Source of the DNA: Litoditis marina
Taxonomy: Eukaryota > Nematoda > Chromadorea > Rhabditida > Rhabditidae
Reading direction: 5' to 3'
Assembly: GCA_964036275.1 (NCBI GenBank)
Contig: OZ038440.1
Span: forward strand, 9,089,690 to 9,153,689
Length of the DNA stretch: 64,000 nucleotides
Part shown: piece by piece, positions 37,801-47,722 of the stretch
Layout: each line of letters opens with the position of its first letter
Position numbering within the stretch: the stretch's first letter is position 1
Notes under the pieces: model-generated
Seen by the model: only the letters and a program-made list of their open reading frames with translations
The model's database searches: none
What the model was told of the DNA's origin: nothing
Program-made: the position numbers and the translations under genes

Positions 37801-40800
37801 GAAAACGAACGTAATTTTTCTATAAAATAAGTGTCATTAACAATAGAGTTCCACCCACCATTGTTTTATGAACATAGATGAAAAGACGAGAAAATGATAT
37901 AATGTATAAATGAGTTGTTGTTATTATCAGTTGTAATGTTGTTTTGATAAAAACTCACTGGATATGCTCATAGCGGAGCCGCTCGTGGGCATTGTGATCT
38001 TTATTTGTGGCAGCGAAGTCGGGACTTCTGGAACAAAATCATATAAGCTACAATATAAAAATATGACTTAGAGTACGTTTGCTAGAACATTCTGGCCGTT
38101 CCACCCGAACCTGCGTCTCTCGTTTCGCGCACTAACTCGCCTCATAGTCGTCGCCAACGGGAAGGTGGAAGAATACTGTATATCTCACTTTCCGCTGTGA
38201 ACGCACGCATGTCTTCGATTCCAAAGCTTGCTGGTTGTGTTCTCTGAGCGCAGTGGTTCGCGCCCTGCACCGGAACTTTTGCTCGCAGGTTCGATACCGG
38301 CGAGAGAATGAAATTCATAATATTGGCACCCACTATACCTGTAGGCTAGCGGGATGTGAGAGAAACAGCGTGTTTGAGAAGACGCAGGGTGGGTTGTACA
38401 TGAATATGAACTCAGGTCGGAATCGAACGTGCCAGAAGCAACTATTGTTATACGCCAAAATAGTAATAAGCAAGGCTTCGTTCCAATATTTCTGTACAAG
38501 TCGTTCGTCATTTTAAACCACACAACATAAGGTATACATCATGACATTTATAATCCAACAAAATTTTAGTTTTGGGTCGACCTTGAAAAACAAAATGGTA
38601 ACTGATGTATGGAACTCTCAGCCTCCTAGCAGGCACCACTGTAAGATCGTTTGAAGGTGGATTAGATAGAAATGACATGTTCAATATTGTACTTTTATTT
38701 ATTCATTTTATTCATTTATTTATCTACATTCAAAGAATGTGGCACTCGCTCATCAGAGAAAAGAAGCAAATAGAGTGATAATTAAATGCATAAATTTTTA
38801 AATGGTTTTAATGTGACTTTATTTGTGATGTGTCTGGTGGTTTTGAAGTGTTGATGTATGACGTCGTATAGAAAAACAATAAGCACCTGTTGACATGATT
38901 GTTCTCTTGAAAATCACACTGAGAAACTAGATGCTTGAAAACACCATGCTACTTCCGTATTATGTAGTGAATAATAAAATATGAAAGTTCTCGAAACTGA
39001 CAACCGATATCGCACCTTTTCTATGAAAAAAAACTCATTATCTAGAAAACTATACAGTTCTCATCATTCCTTATTGGACTTTCGCAGCGTGCCAAAGACT
39101 TTTCGATGAAATTAACGCAATACGAAGATATATTTTTCACGTACGGGGAGAAGTCACCGATAAAAGGTCACCCCTTAACTTGTAGGTATAGTTCGTTTCA
39201 ACCATCGATAGTAGTCAGCCATGCTGGTCGAGCGCACCCTACATTGCAAGCAATTGATCTGGCAGCTTGCCAGTCTTTTCATTACAAATAAAATATCGAA
39301 AAGTGGTTATTTTGAGATTTTTGCACATATTTTGCGCTCAAAAAGTTATCAAGTAATCGGGGAGTAATTAAAACAACTTTTTGTGCGATAAGATTAGCTT
39401 TGAAAAACGGTCAGAAAAGATGATTGGGTATCACTGTTTTTAGTTTTTGCAATCATGGTCAGATGGCCGGTTGCTTGTGTGCGCCGCGCCACCTAGCAGA
39501 GCTGAGTTCGATTCCCAGCTTATGCATTATTTTGAGTAGGGTGGTCGCTGTTGGAAACTTTGGCAACTTTCCAGCACAATTAACTCCGCCCACTAAAATG
39601 TACTGTAACTGGCTTCTATCGATCGTTGAAACGAACTATAGGGTTTTGTCTCATTACCCTTTGGGGGTTTTACGTATTTGTTCACTATTGTGTTGTCTAG
39701 TTAACACTAGTGAATGTATATATTATATATATATAATATAAAAAAAGTGTAGTTACAATACGAAGCTTTATCTGAAAAAGAGACACCGCCATGACGCGAT
39801 GATTTATGTGCTCGTGTTTCCTAATAATCGCTGCCTAATGACTGAGTAACGTTTGCATTCTATCAACAAACAGACTCATTTTTCGGAAAAACACAGTGTT
39901 CCATGGAGAATTTCTAAATATAAACCACATGTTCGCAGTTCCGCAATCATGAATCAGATTGAAAAGCATTTCAGTCTCCAAAATCTTTATTTTCCGCCAG
40001 ACTGTTTTTTTTTTCAAAAGTTATTAAAGAAAGCAACAGAAAGAAGTAAGAAAGTTCACAGAAGTAAATTGCAATAAACAATAATTGGTCAACTGTCCCA
40101 GAAATTTCAAATTTTCGGTGTTTTACGTTCAAGCCTTTATCGCGCATGTTTCTAGAGGAGAATGAGAACTGAATGAGACACATAGTAGATCAACTAAGAC
40201 TAGAGTAAATTGCTCAACCAACAATTACTCCCACAACTGATAGTCTAATTAGTATTCATTAAAGCATGAACTTTCATTAATTGATGGTTTTGAAGTGTGC
40301 TATTGACCAGATGAGATGATTCACTTAGAAGATCATGTGGTTAACTTTTGTGGTATGAAGTATTTCTCAAAAAAGTACAAATGAAATTCACTTGCTCACG
40401 CTCACTGATCAGTAAACAATATATTCAAATCGTTGATAATGGAGAACTTGAGTGAAAAAGAAATTTGAGTGCATAATATTCTACTTTGGACTCGGAGAAA
40501 ATCCTTAGTCATAAGAACTATAACATCGTCGTATGATCAATAGTGGTCGTTCATAAACATTGAAATTATTGAGTAAAGATTTGAAAATTAGCTTGAACCC
40601 GTTTCAGAAGCAATTTTCAAAAGTATGTGCATGATGTTCATAAGTGTAACAACGAGAGAAGGGGGCATGTAAAAACGTTTGTATCAGGTTACCTACCTAC
40701 GTGAGAAAAAGAGCAGCCAGGTTATGGAAATTAACAGAGGTGACGATTGGGTGAAAAATGACATTAATTATGATGTAGAGTGAGAAATATTCATAATGAG

Positions 40801-43800
40801 TCAGTAATGGTCTTCTCAACACAGAAAAAGCACGAGGGTTTGACGTTATTTGTTTTTTTAAAGTTTTCGTTCTTACGTCGGGTTTTCACATCATTCGCTC
40901 ATACAAAAAAACGGGAAACGCGTGAGAAATGTGGTTATTCCTGTTCGGGGAGTTAAATAGCTTTCTAGAAAACTTGGTAGCTCACATATAACAAACTAAA
41001 TGAGAGCTCACGTTTCCCTCCTGTGAGATACTTCCCTAACTGTGGAAGTAATGCTGATCTGACAAAGTGTTATACAGTCATAGGGGGAAAATGAACGGCG
41101 TAATATACCATATGGTGGAATATGATGTGAAAAGTATGACAAGAGCTGCACCTTTTGTGCCATAGATTTTTTACCATTTTCCACCATAATATGTCATGAT
41201 AGGCCATTCACTTTTCACCTGAGCTGGTTCGTCACTTTGTACGTGTGAAGCATATCAGAAACTGTGAACATTTCTCCATAATGCGCACGTTTTTCGCTAT
41301 CTGTTCACGTTAGGCGTGGGTATCTTTTTTAGTCCTAGTATACAAGTTGAAAAAATGTCATCTTCAAAAGGCGGACTAAATCCGGAGAAGTTGAGTGGCG
41401 CGTGAGACCTTTGCTGTAATCAATTGATTTGAGTAGGAATTAGAGGATGTGCCGCAGTCTAATCGCTGAATTAGCTTCGTTCATTGCTTTTTGCACTACT
41501 TCACGGCAGAGATAGCGAAAACAAGGGGAAAGTTTCATCCAAATAATGTTTGTTGTACAAATTATGTGAAGAAGAAATTTATAGTGTGATCTACGATGTG
41601 CTTTTTCGAAAAACGGATGTAGGGAACAATTTATAATACGAACGACGTTCATTCCTATGTGCACTACTTCATGGCAGAGTTAGAGAACTAAGGAAGAAAG
41701 TTATCTACACAGAGTGTTTTTCGAATGATGTGAGAAAACATTCTGAATATAATCGTCAACTATTTGTTGAAGTAGTTTTTCTTTTCGCAAAATTGGCGTA
41801 CGTATCGAAAACAAGGAAAATATTTTTTCATCGAGTTTTCTCTCTCTAAGAGGAAAGGATGTGGACAATGATTTTTAATCGAAGCATCTTTAGGATAAAA
41901 GTATCATCCACGAATTTGTTCTCGAAATAAGACGATGAAGAAAAAGCTTGTAGTATCAGCGTGCATTACTTCTGCACTATTTGGCAAAGAATTATCAAAA
42001 ACAGATCCTACTTTAATTTTCTCTGGAAATTTAAGACGGAGTAGTGTCATCGAAACAAAAAAGTTTTTAGTCGATTTTCGGAAGTGGAACACAAGTTTTT
42101 GTGATTGAGCAGAAGACAGATCGGAAGATTAGTGAAATCATAGATTTCTGCGGGTTTTAGCGGTCTCAGCAAATAGATAATCGGATGTAGCTGCCGTATC
42201 TCGATAATACTACAACAAATATTGGAAACATTCGACGGGGAGTTCTAGTTTGCGCATATACGATATACACTCTGAAAAAACAATACGAAAGTGAAACTGG
42301 GGCCGAATGAGGTGAACAACGGACACAAAGTTTTGAACACCTAGAGAAAACTTTTTATGCAATATGTACTGAAGTTTGAGGCAAGCTGCTATTGTGAATG
42401 AGCGCTTGGGCAGACTGTGGCAAACGAAAAAAAGTTCCAAAAGATTCAGATTACGCTTTAAGAGGCCAATACATTCACGAAGCAAAATCGTGTCAACGTA
42501 GCATCCTGTTTTTGCACGAATGCTTGGAGGACTTTGATTTTTCTCAGGTCAATTTGCCAGTTTTATCTCATACTTGGGAACAGGACCCGAAAACTTTGAA
42601 CTCGCGAGCTTAATTGCTGAAGTACGAGAAGTTCATCATGCTCCGTGAGAAAGATAGAAAATCAGAATGAGACAAACATTAATATAATCATGGTCAGTGT
42701 CACATTCACACCTGAATATGAGAATAAGATTCCAACAGTTTGCAACGAAACAACTAGCATTATGTTAATATTCTGTTAGTTGGTTGTGGTGTTTAATATT
42801 AGACACCCATAATATCGAAAATTTGCCAACACGAAATAACATAATAACACTAGTAGTTAATCAAGTGTACAATTATGCAAAAAAAATAGGTCCTGTTTAC
42901 GTCTTCAAAGGTATTCCATACGGAAAAGAAGAACGTGAAATCCGGGAGCAATCGAAAGCAGCTCACGGGCATCACTTCTGCGTTTAACGTACCACTGGCG
43001 CTTCACTTATTTTTTATTTATTCATATATTTAATGCATAACGAGGTGCGCTGAACGAGAGAAAACGAAACATTAATTTAATTGAAATATAAATATGCCAA
43101 TGATCACAGAACTCTCTGCCTCAGCTTTGGAGTCCCGAGTGAGCGATATCTCTGCGTTGCACAAACGTCTTCATATGCGACAGTGTTTCCTGACCGGTGA
43201 GACAGTACGTGAAAGCGGAGGATGAGGTGCTCACCTGACGGCGAAGCAAACCGTCCAATCTCATGAGAAGTTCATATGAGTTTCTCATGAGATGCCTCAT
43301 GAGCTACTCGTGAACTCTTAATGTTGTAGCATAGCAATCAATAGAATCTCATGCGAAACTCGTGCTAATAGCTCATGAGGTGATCTCATGAACTTTTGTG
43401 GGGATTGCTACGCCGCCAGGCGGCGTAGCAATCCATTCCTCGAGAATCTCATGAGATGCCTCATGAGCTATTAGCACGAGTTTCGCATGAAATTCTATTG
43501 ATTGCAATGCTAACATTGTGAGTTCACGAGTAACTCATGAGGTATCTTATGAGAAACTCAAATGAATTTCTCATGAGATTGGAGGGATTGCTACGCCGCC
43601 AGCCATTATGAATTGGTACTGCGGGCATGTTGTTAAGAATAGGACGTTGGTATGCAAGACGGAGTAATATATCTCAGAGTACGTATGCTAGAAGATCCCG
43701 GCACCTTCCTTCCATCTTGCGTTTCTCGCTCTGCCTCACTATTTCCCGTCTCTAACATCCCAGGCATGTAAGAGCAGAGAAATAGCGTATGTTTGAGGAG

Positions 43801-45895
43801 ACGCAGGATGGGGTGAAGGTGCCGGGATCTTCTAGCATACGTACTCAGGAGGCTCTCGCCACCCATAGCCGATTACGAACGGGCTGTCAGAACCGCAGGT
43901 TCTGTGAACGAATAGAGGATCAGTGTTGTGTATTAGGGATTCTAATCCTGCCTAACGCGTCACAATCACCTGCATTATTGCACACATGGCTTGGAGATTA
44001 TGCGCGTTATGTACCCTGGTAGTGTACTTAGTATTAACAGTCATTATTTTTGTTTTCATCTGGGTTAGTTCAATGTACTTGCAACTGAGAATGCCAGGTA
44101 TCTAATCGCGGACGAAAACCGTGAGGTGTGTAGAAGACTAGGCCGAAATAGAAACAAACTCGTCAATATTTTGAATCAATCTACTCCCTAAACACCACAA
44201 CTAGTAATTTCAATGTAGCGACCGTGTGTTCACATTTCTGTCTAACTTGCTTACTCATGTTCACCTTCTAAGTCTGACAAAGTCCTCTAATTCTCACCTA
44301 AGTAGTTCGTTTTCCAATCTTTTTTCATTGAATAAACATGTTATTCAACTATGTTCTGGAACATGAACTCTGAAGATAAAAGAATCGTCAGAAAACCAGA
44401 TAAGCGACATGATTGTTGCCAACGAAAGATATGGAAATGAGGTTCACCTCCGAGAGTCAATCGGCGCATAATCGAATTCCTCTGCCGCGGTCGATGCGAC
44501 ATCGTTTTGTAGTTTGATCTCGGCTCCGGCACGTAATTGGTCGATAATTGGAGGGTGAGTAGGCCGATTAGTTTCGCACGGGAATACTTAACCGATTGCG
44601 TTGGTTTGCAGAACAGTGTAGTTTGATCCCGATTCGGGCAGATAATTAGAAAACAATCGGAAGAGTAAGGGTCAAACAGGGATCTAGGGAGTTATTCCAC
44701 AGATCCAGTTGGAATACAGCAGTTTATGTCGTCTCAGCAAAGTTATTTTGAAACGCAAACGCGCGCTGATTGTGCTGCCACTGGGTCACTTTCTCAATTA
44801 GTCAGAATTCAGTATCAATTAGCGGGCGGAAGGACTGGTGCTCTTTCCCTCTCAAACGCTCTCGTAATCTGGCTGAAATGTTTGCAGCTGTCTGCAGTGA
44901 TTCAACTCCAGAATAGGTTTCTTGACGTTCGGGTTCAAAAGGCACGGTTTGGAGTATAACTTTCAAAATCATATAATACGCTAGTATACGGTAACAGTTG
45001 GCATAGCCACCAAACTGAATGAACTGCACTAATAACACGAAAAAATAGTTAGTATGGTATGGTTAGGATCATCATGGGGGCAGAGTTATGACTGTATTGC
45101 TACTCCCAGCAACAGTACCAAATGAGTTATGTCCAGGTTCTGGTTATAAAATCACATTTCTATGAACTCCGATGGTCTATTCCGCCTACACCCACAACTC
45201 GAGTTTTCTGGCCAAAAGCCAAAGGCCGAGTTTTGCACAATTCTTTCTAACGGCGTCAAGAAGGGTGAGTCGTGCATAATTTACGATTTACTTCCTCACC
45301 AAAGTTCCGCGTGATGTTTCAAGAGGGGCTCAAGAGCGGAGGATTTGCAACTTACTATGGAAACTAGACGTATTTTAGTATAAATCTGATAAATACTGGT
45401 ATAAACAACAATAAACGAGATCAACACGTGAAGATGAAAAACGTGGGTTTATTTTTTTAACCACAGGTTTTACGCTCGGAAACTGTTTCGACCAAGCGTT
45501 TCGTATCCTTTCTCGTTTCGGCGTGGTATAGTCCTCACATTTCCCAACTGGACTCGTTGGCAGCGTGCCAAAAAGTTTGGAAAACTGTTATTTACAGAAA
45601 ACATATAGTTTACAAGAAGTTGCCTTGAAAACGAGTTATAACGAAGGAAAGGAACCCTTCGTATGAATTTCTATTGTGTTCAGAAACTGCCTTGAAGTTT
45701 CATTGGCAAGCTGCCCAAGTCCTGTTGGGAAATGGGCGAACTATATTCAAAATTTACCTGAATACTTGTAGCGTGTGTTTCTGCATTGTACGACTATACA
45801 GTAGATACAGATAGCCATCGTAATCGTGGCGAGACCAGATGAACAGCCCAAAATAATGAGCCACGCCCCCTCCATAGGAGAGGACGCGCGCACAC
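22869..45895 (-). CDS. Synaptotagmin (transmembrane, tandem C2A-C2B vesicle Ca2+ sensor), complete
   Basis: Minus-strand exons in transcript order: 45895-45758, 38027-37959, 37361-37301, 34720-34675, 30845-30769, 30511-30424, 30115-29954, 29674-29546, 28879-28759, 24139-23968, 23340-23223, 22952-22869 (TAG). All phases agree. From the ATG at 45875 the product is 414 residues, normal for synaptotagmins. The first exon has a membrane span (AWLIILGCSSGLATITMAIC) followed by Cys and basic residues. An acidic/Ser-rich linker follows, then C2A (TLTFALRYDF, VDPYVKMYLLPERR, VYDFDRF) and C2B (FGDLLLYMQY, MDITGASDPYVKV, basic GKRVKLRKSSKK, MDWDRIGKDD, VGQWHSI). Role by family: Ca2+-dependent phospholipid and SNARE binding in vesicle exocytosis. 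The first exon could also begin with a 5' partner exon (phase 1 acceptor). C2B keeps its acidic Ca2+ ligands; C2A has Gly at the fifth ligand position. I cannot say which paralogue it is. Confidence 0.92.
23401..23494. repeat. 94-bp direct repeat, copy 2 (synaptotagmin intron)
   Basis: Second copy of 22670-22763, in the intron between exons 24139-23968 and 23340-23223. The pair brackets the last two coding exons. Confidence 0.9.
23815..23940 (+). repeat. AACTCGAA simple repeat, copy 1
   Basis: Repeated AACTCGAAAACTCGAAA words, then GAACTCGATTAACRA. It lies in the synaptotagmin intron about 30 bases from the donor of exon 24139-23968. Confidence 0.85.
24028..24303. repeat. 276-bp direct duplication, left copy (contains the intact C2B exon part)
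   Basis: Identical by eye to 28396-28671. The two copies sit immediately on either side of the 4.1 kb repeat array. This copy continues leftward into the rest of the functional exon (23968-24139), so it is the ancestral side on the exon. The right copy continues rightward into ordinary intron sequence. Confidence 0.9.
24304..28390. repeat. Three head-to-tail units of a ~1.35 kb element with a GC-rich head
   Basis: Units begin near 24304, 25681 and 27037. Each starts with a GC-rich head of about 65 bases (CTAGCCGGTCGCGCGGCTCC), able to fold into GC hairpins, and ends with CGCCTATACGATTATATAT. The bodies are AT-rich and similar, differing by scattered substitutions. Each holds two related sub-repeats with ATCGATGACGTCATCG. 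No open reading frame of note exists, so the element is non-autonomous or a satellite. It lies in the synaptotagmin intron between exons 28879-28759 and 24139-23968. I do not recognise the family; tandem head-to-tail copies would suit a rolling-circle element, but I do not see decisive termini. Confidence 0.85.
25659..25681. repeat. (TA)n run at the junction of array units 1 and 2
   Basis: ATATATAT follows GGGGGG at the end of the first array unit. The other unit ends are shorter (TATATATAG, TATATATG). Confidence 0.85.
28377..28507 (-). pseudogene. Truncated duplicate of the synaptotagmin C2B exon
   Basis: Bases 28396-28671 repeat 24028-24303 without any difference I can see. They carry the intronic acceptor and the first two thirds of the C2B exon (DPYVKVEQIYRGKRVKL onward). 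The exon is cut after LEYE where it meets the repeat array, and the reading frame then ends at a stop at 28377-28379 with no donor. In transcript order this broken copy precedes the intact exon at 24139. If spliced in, it would end the protein inside C2B and lose the third Ca2+-binding loop. Confidence 0.85.
28396..28671. repeat. 276-bp direct duplication, right copy
   Basis: This is the second copy of 24028-24303. It starts at TCGTACTCC, a few bases after the end of the array (TATATATGACTAG), and ends at CGGTTTGA, where sequence divergence from the left copy begins. It resembles a very long target-site duplication or a product of unequal repair or assembly. Confidence 0.9.
32055..32178 (+). 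mobile_element. Small TCACGTGAA-ended palindromic MITE, copy C
   Basis: AATTGAATAGTCACGTAAAG ... GTGCACTTTGTCATTGCACG ... TTTCACGGGACTGTGCAATG. Both end motifs have drifted. It lies in a synaptotagmin intron. Confidence 0.72.
33030..33663 (-). CDS. Alternative 5' exon pair of the synaptotagmin gene (possible non-membrane isoform)
   Basis: Two exons on the minus strand, 33663-33549 and 33123-33030, lie inside the intron between the linker exons and the exon at 30845. The first has a strong acceptor (TTTTTCAG) only two bases before an ATG at 33661 and a GTGAGT donor. It is open in the ATG frame (MNSSYKSRVMIRDGSSPPWM). The second joins in phase 2 and ends before GTAGGT in phase 0, exactly what the exon at 30845 accepts. 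The predicted isoform is 385 residues: a Ser/Asp-rich N-terminus fused to the same C2A-C2B, with no membrane span. The second exon could also be a cassette, since exon 37361-37301 ends in phase 2 as well. The evidence is splice sites and phase only; transcript data would decide. Confidence 0.6.
34078..34180 (+). repeat. Interrupted (GA)n purine tract
   Basis: GAGAGAGAGA runs broken by GGAT, CTAG and GGGAGG, about 100 bases, in a synaptotagmin intron. Confidence 0.9.
36009..36770. mobile_element. Larger relative of the CATTTCCCAACTGGACT MITE, with an internal copy
   Basis: The outer ends TATAGTTCTCGCCGTTC...TTTGGCAGCGAGCCAACG and TTTGGCTCGCTGCCAACGAG...GTGAGCGCTATA are inverted. Inside, at 36545-36600, is CATTTCCCAACTGGACTTGG followed by GCAGTTTGCCAATGAAA, an internal end of the 45.5 kb family. 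It lies in the large synaptotagmin intron. Confidence 0.6.
37114..37232 (+). mobile_element. Small TCACGTGAA-ended palindromic MITE, copy D
   Basis: AATTGAATAGTCACGTAAAG ... GTGCACTTTGTCAATGCAC ... TTCCACGTGACTGTACAACG. It lies in the synaptotagmin intron just downstream of exon 37361-37301. Confidence 0.72.
38147..38332 (+). mobile_element. tRNA-derived SINE, copy 1
   Basis: It starts TAGTCGTCGCCAACGGGAAG and runs through TACTGTATATCTCACTTTCC and an A-box (GAGCGCAGTGGTTCG) to a B-box (GGTTCGATACCGG) and a tail AATATTGGCACCCACTATA. The same order of blocks occurs at 46648, 47523 and, reversed, 6650. It interrupts a fold-back element whose two halves lie at 38085-38145 and 38355-38400. Confidence 0.75.
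39200..39515 (+). repeat. Dispersed ~320-bp repeat, plus-strand copy
   Basis: CATCGATAGTAGTCAGCCAT ... CATTGCAAGCAATTGATCTG ... CGAAAAGTGGTTATTTTGAG ... ATCGGGGAGTAATTAAAAC ... CTTTTTGTGCGATAAGATTA ... GATGGCCGGTTGC ... GCGCCGCGCCACCTAG. It is the same element as 9488-9815 in the opposite orientation. Confidence 0.75.
41440..42610. repeat. Degenerate long repeat region
   Basis: GCACTACTTCACGGCAGAG (41493) recurs as GCACTACTTCATGGCAGAG (41661) 168 bases later and as a weaker form near 41970. The right part has GCTTGGGCAGACTGTGGCAA and TCAATTTGCCAGTTTTATCT, like the termini of the CATTTCCCAACTGGACT family. Probably a decayed mobile element in the synaptotagmin intron. Confidence 0.5.
43240..43605. 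mobile_element. TCATGAG palindromic MITE, double copy with central GGCGGCGTAGCAATCC palindrome
   Basis: Two arms of about 180 bases face each other around GGATTGCTACGCCGCCAGGC. Each arm carries CTCATGAGATGCCTCATGAG, GCACGAGTTTCGCATGA and ATTGATTGC. The far right end again reads GGATTGCTACGCCGCCAG. It may be two adjacent copies in opposite orientation, or one long fold-back. Confidence 0.75.
43676..43852. repeat. Fold-back element with ~50-bp inverted arms
   Basis: The left arm AGTACGTATGCTAGAAGATC followed by CCGGCACCTTCC... is complementary to ...GGTGCCGGGATCTTCTAGCATACGTACT on the right. The middle contains CTTGCGTTTCTC/GAGACGCAGG, a near pair. Relatives occur at 16195-16460, 38085-38400 and 59590-59640. 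Confidence 0.8.
44512..44660 (+). repeat. TTGTAGTTTGATCTC repeat, copy 3 (two left ends)
   Basis: TTGTAGTTTGATCTCGGCTC at 44512 and GTGTAGTTTGATCCCGATTC at about 44618 are separated by about 105 bases containing AATTGGTCGATAATTGGAGG. No right end of the type seen in the other copies. Confidence 0.5.
45527..45745. mobile_element. MITE with TATAGTYCTCACATTTCCCAAC ends, next to a synaptotagmin splice donor
   Basis: The left end TATAGTCCTCACATTTCCCA followed by ACTGGACT...GGCAGCGTGCCAA faces the right end GGCAAGCTGCCCAAGTCCTG followed by TTGGGAAATGGGCGAACTATA. It ends only about 12 bases inside the intron after the transmembrane exon (donor at 45757). Confidence 0.75.
45758..45895 (-). CDS. Synaptotagmin transmembrane exon (first coding exon found)
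   Basis: Acceptor at 45896-45898 and donor GTAAAT at 45757-45752 on the minus strand. It encodes a short luminal stretch, one hydrophobic span of about 24 residues, then a cysteine and RNTRYKY, the usual palmitoylated, basic membrane-exit of synaptotagmins. An in-frame ATG at 45875 gives MEGAWLIILG and is my preferred start. An acceptor only 20 bases upstream of this ATG is compatible with leader trans-splicing, or with an unseen upstream exon ending in phase 1. Phase 1 at its 3' end joins exactly to 38027-37959. Confidence 0.85.
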
Positions 45896-46647
45896 CTGAA
45901 AAGTATTTGATCATATAGTTTTCAAAAAAAACATAAATTGTACAACTGAAGATCAAATATCATAGAATTATCATAAATAGAACAACGTATTTGTCGCAAC
46001 CACAATTTGATTGATGATATGTATCAAGTTCGGTATTCTCAGCTCAAGCGCCTGGAATAGGCAGGCAAATAGACAAAAATTGTAGATGACAAAAGCACAA
46101 AATACATGAAAATTGGTATAAATTTGCGTAGGTTTTTCACGACGAGAAACGGTGCAGAAGGAGATAGAGGGATAGAACATCAGAATCACAAAACCAGCAG
46201 GAGAAAGGAAGGAAAAGTATTGGAATTGATTTCTAATGCAGGAATTCTGAGAAGATGAAAAACGGATAATCTCCGCATGACGCAAGAACACGAGAGCCCA
46301 AAAACAGAGATGCAACCTGAATTTGGACAAAACGCACAGTTGTTCAACCTCATTACAATTTTATTGAGAGGAAGAAGTACAATTTGCAATAAAACTTGTC
46401 AAAAGAAGATTTTTAAAACATTATACTAGCTACCAGAATTTCAACAACAGTTAGGAATAGAATAATTGAAAGAAAATTGCTCGACAAGACTTTGAACTGA
46501 ATATCATTTAGTGCCATGCACTTTAACTGAAGTGCACATTCTCGTAACAAAACCTGAAAACATAGTGCTAAACAACACAAGCAGAAGAACGTATACACAT
46601 CACACGAATTTGTGTTTTAGCAGCACTTATCATGGGGTTCAGTATTA

Positions 46648-46845
46648 TAGTCGTCGCCAACGGAAAGGCGAGAGGGTACTGTGTATCTAACTTTCCGCTG
46701 TGTACGCACACATGCGTTAGATTTCGAAGCCTGTCAATTATGTGCTCTAATAGCGCAGTGTTCATCGCTCTGCTACGAATCTTTTGCTCGCAGGTTCGAT
46801 TCCGGCGAGCGATATAAGTTTATAAATTTGGCACTCACTACATGA
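46648..46845 (+). mobile_element. tRNA-derived SINE, copy 2
   Basis: Same family: TAGTCGTCGCCAACGG head, TTTCCGCTGTGTACGCACAC, an A-box region TAATAGCGCAGTG, a B-box GGTTCGATTCCGGCGAG and a tail TTTGGCACTCACTA. Both pol III boxes are intact. Confidence 0.78.
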
Positions 46846-47522
46846 ACTCCTGTACAGCTAGTTTAGTGCAATTTTAGTTGAAGTCGCGCTGAATGTATTG
46901 TCTGGCGCCGAATGCTGTTCAATATATCTGAACCAGCAATTGTTCCACTTGTATATGTTGCAAAAATTTGCACATATTTTTTCAAAAGTTGGTTGCAAAC
47001 TTTTCGTGCGAACATCAACTAGTTTCTAAAATTTCAAAAACAAACTAGTTTCTACAGTTCATTCGAACTAATGAAAGAAGTGTGAGAATTATGAACTTTT
47101 GAAACTCAACTTTGTGTGCTCCAAGTTGAAAGTGTTGCAAGTTCGAAGACACCTGACCGATATTCAACATGTACATATTTCATTTCAAGAGAAAGAGAAA
47201 CTAAAGTGAAAACCGCACGCCTGACAGCATCGAGAAGGTTGAAATATATAACGTAGCGACATTAAATTACGAAAAGTTGGGCGTTTGTTGAATTTCCAGC
47301 AATGATGTGGGCATAATGCATTTCTTTTGAAATGCAGCTGTTTATTTTTTGTATGGATCAACACATGCGAAAACAACATTGTCGCACATAGTGTCCTTAC
47401 CAGTCCCAATTCGAAACGTATGAAATTCCGTCGTTCTTTAGCCTCATTAGCCCGTAACCAGTCAACTCAGTACGGTACAACTCTCAAATTTTCAGCCCTT
47501 TCGAATTACTAGAAGATCTATA

Positions 47523-47722
47523 TAGTCGTCGCCAACGATAAGGAGGGAGAGTACTGTATATCTCACTTTCCCCTGTGTCTGCACACATGTCTTCGATCTC
47601 AAAGCTTGCTCTTCATTTACTCTAATAGCGCAGCGGTTAGCCGCCCGATTACGAAACTTTTGCTCGCGGGTTCGATTCCGGCGGGAGACAGAAATTTATA
47701 AGTTTGACACCCACTATAGCTC
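47523..47722 (+). mobile_element. tRNA-derived SINE, copy 3
   Basis: It lies about 0.9 kb downstream of copy 2 in the same orientation: TAGTCGTCGCCAACGATAAG head, an A-box TAATAGCGCAGCGGTTAG, a B-box GGTTCGATTCCGGCGGG and a tail TTTGACACCCACTATAG. This is the best match of the set to an intact pol III promoter. Confidence 0.78.

Noticed and set aside
42784..42987. KGIPYGK stretch resembling the carboxylesterase N-terminal motif
   Set aside because: Only about ten residues agree, with no neighbouring exons encoding GESAG or other esterase motifs.
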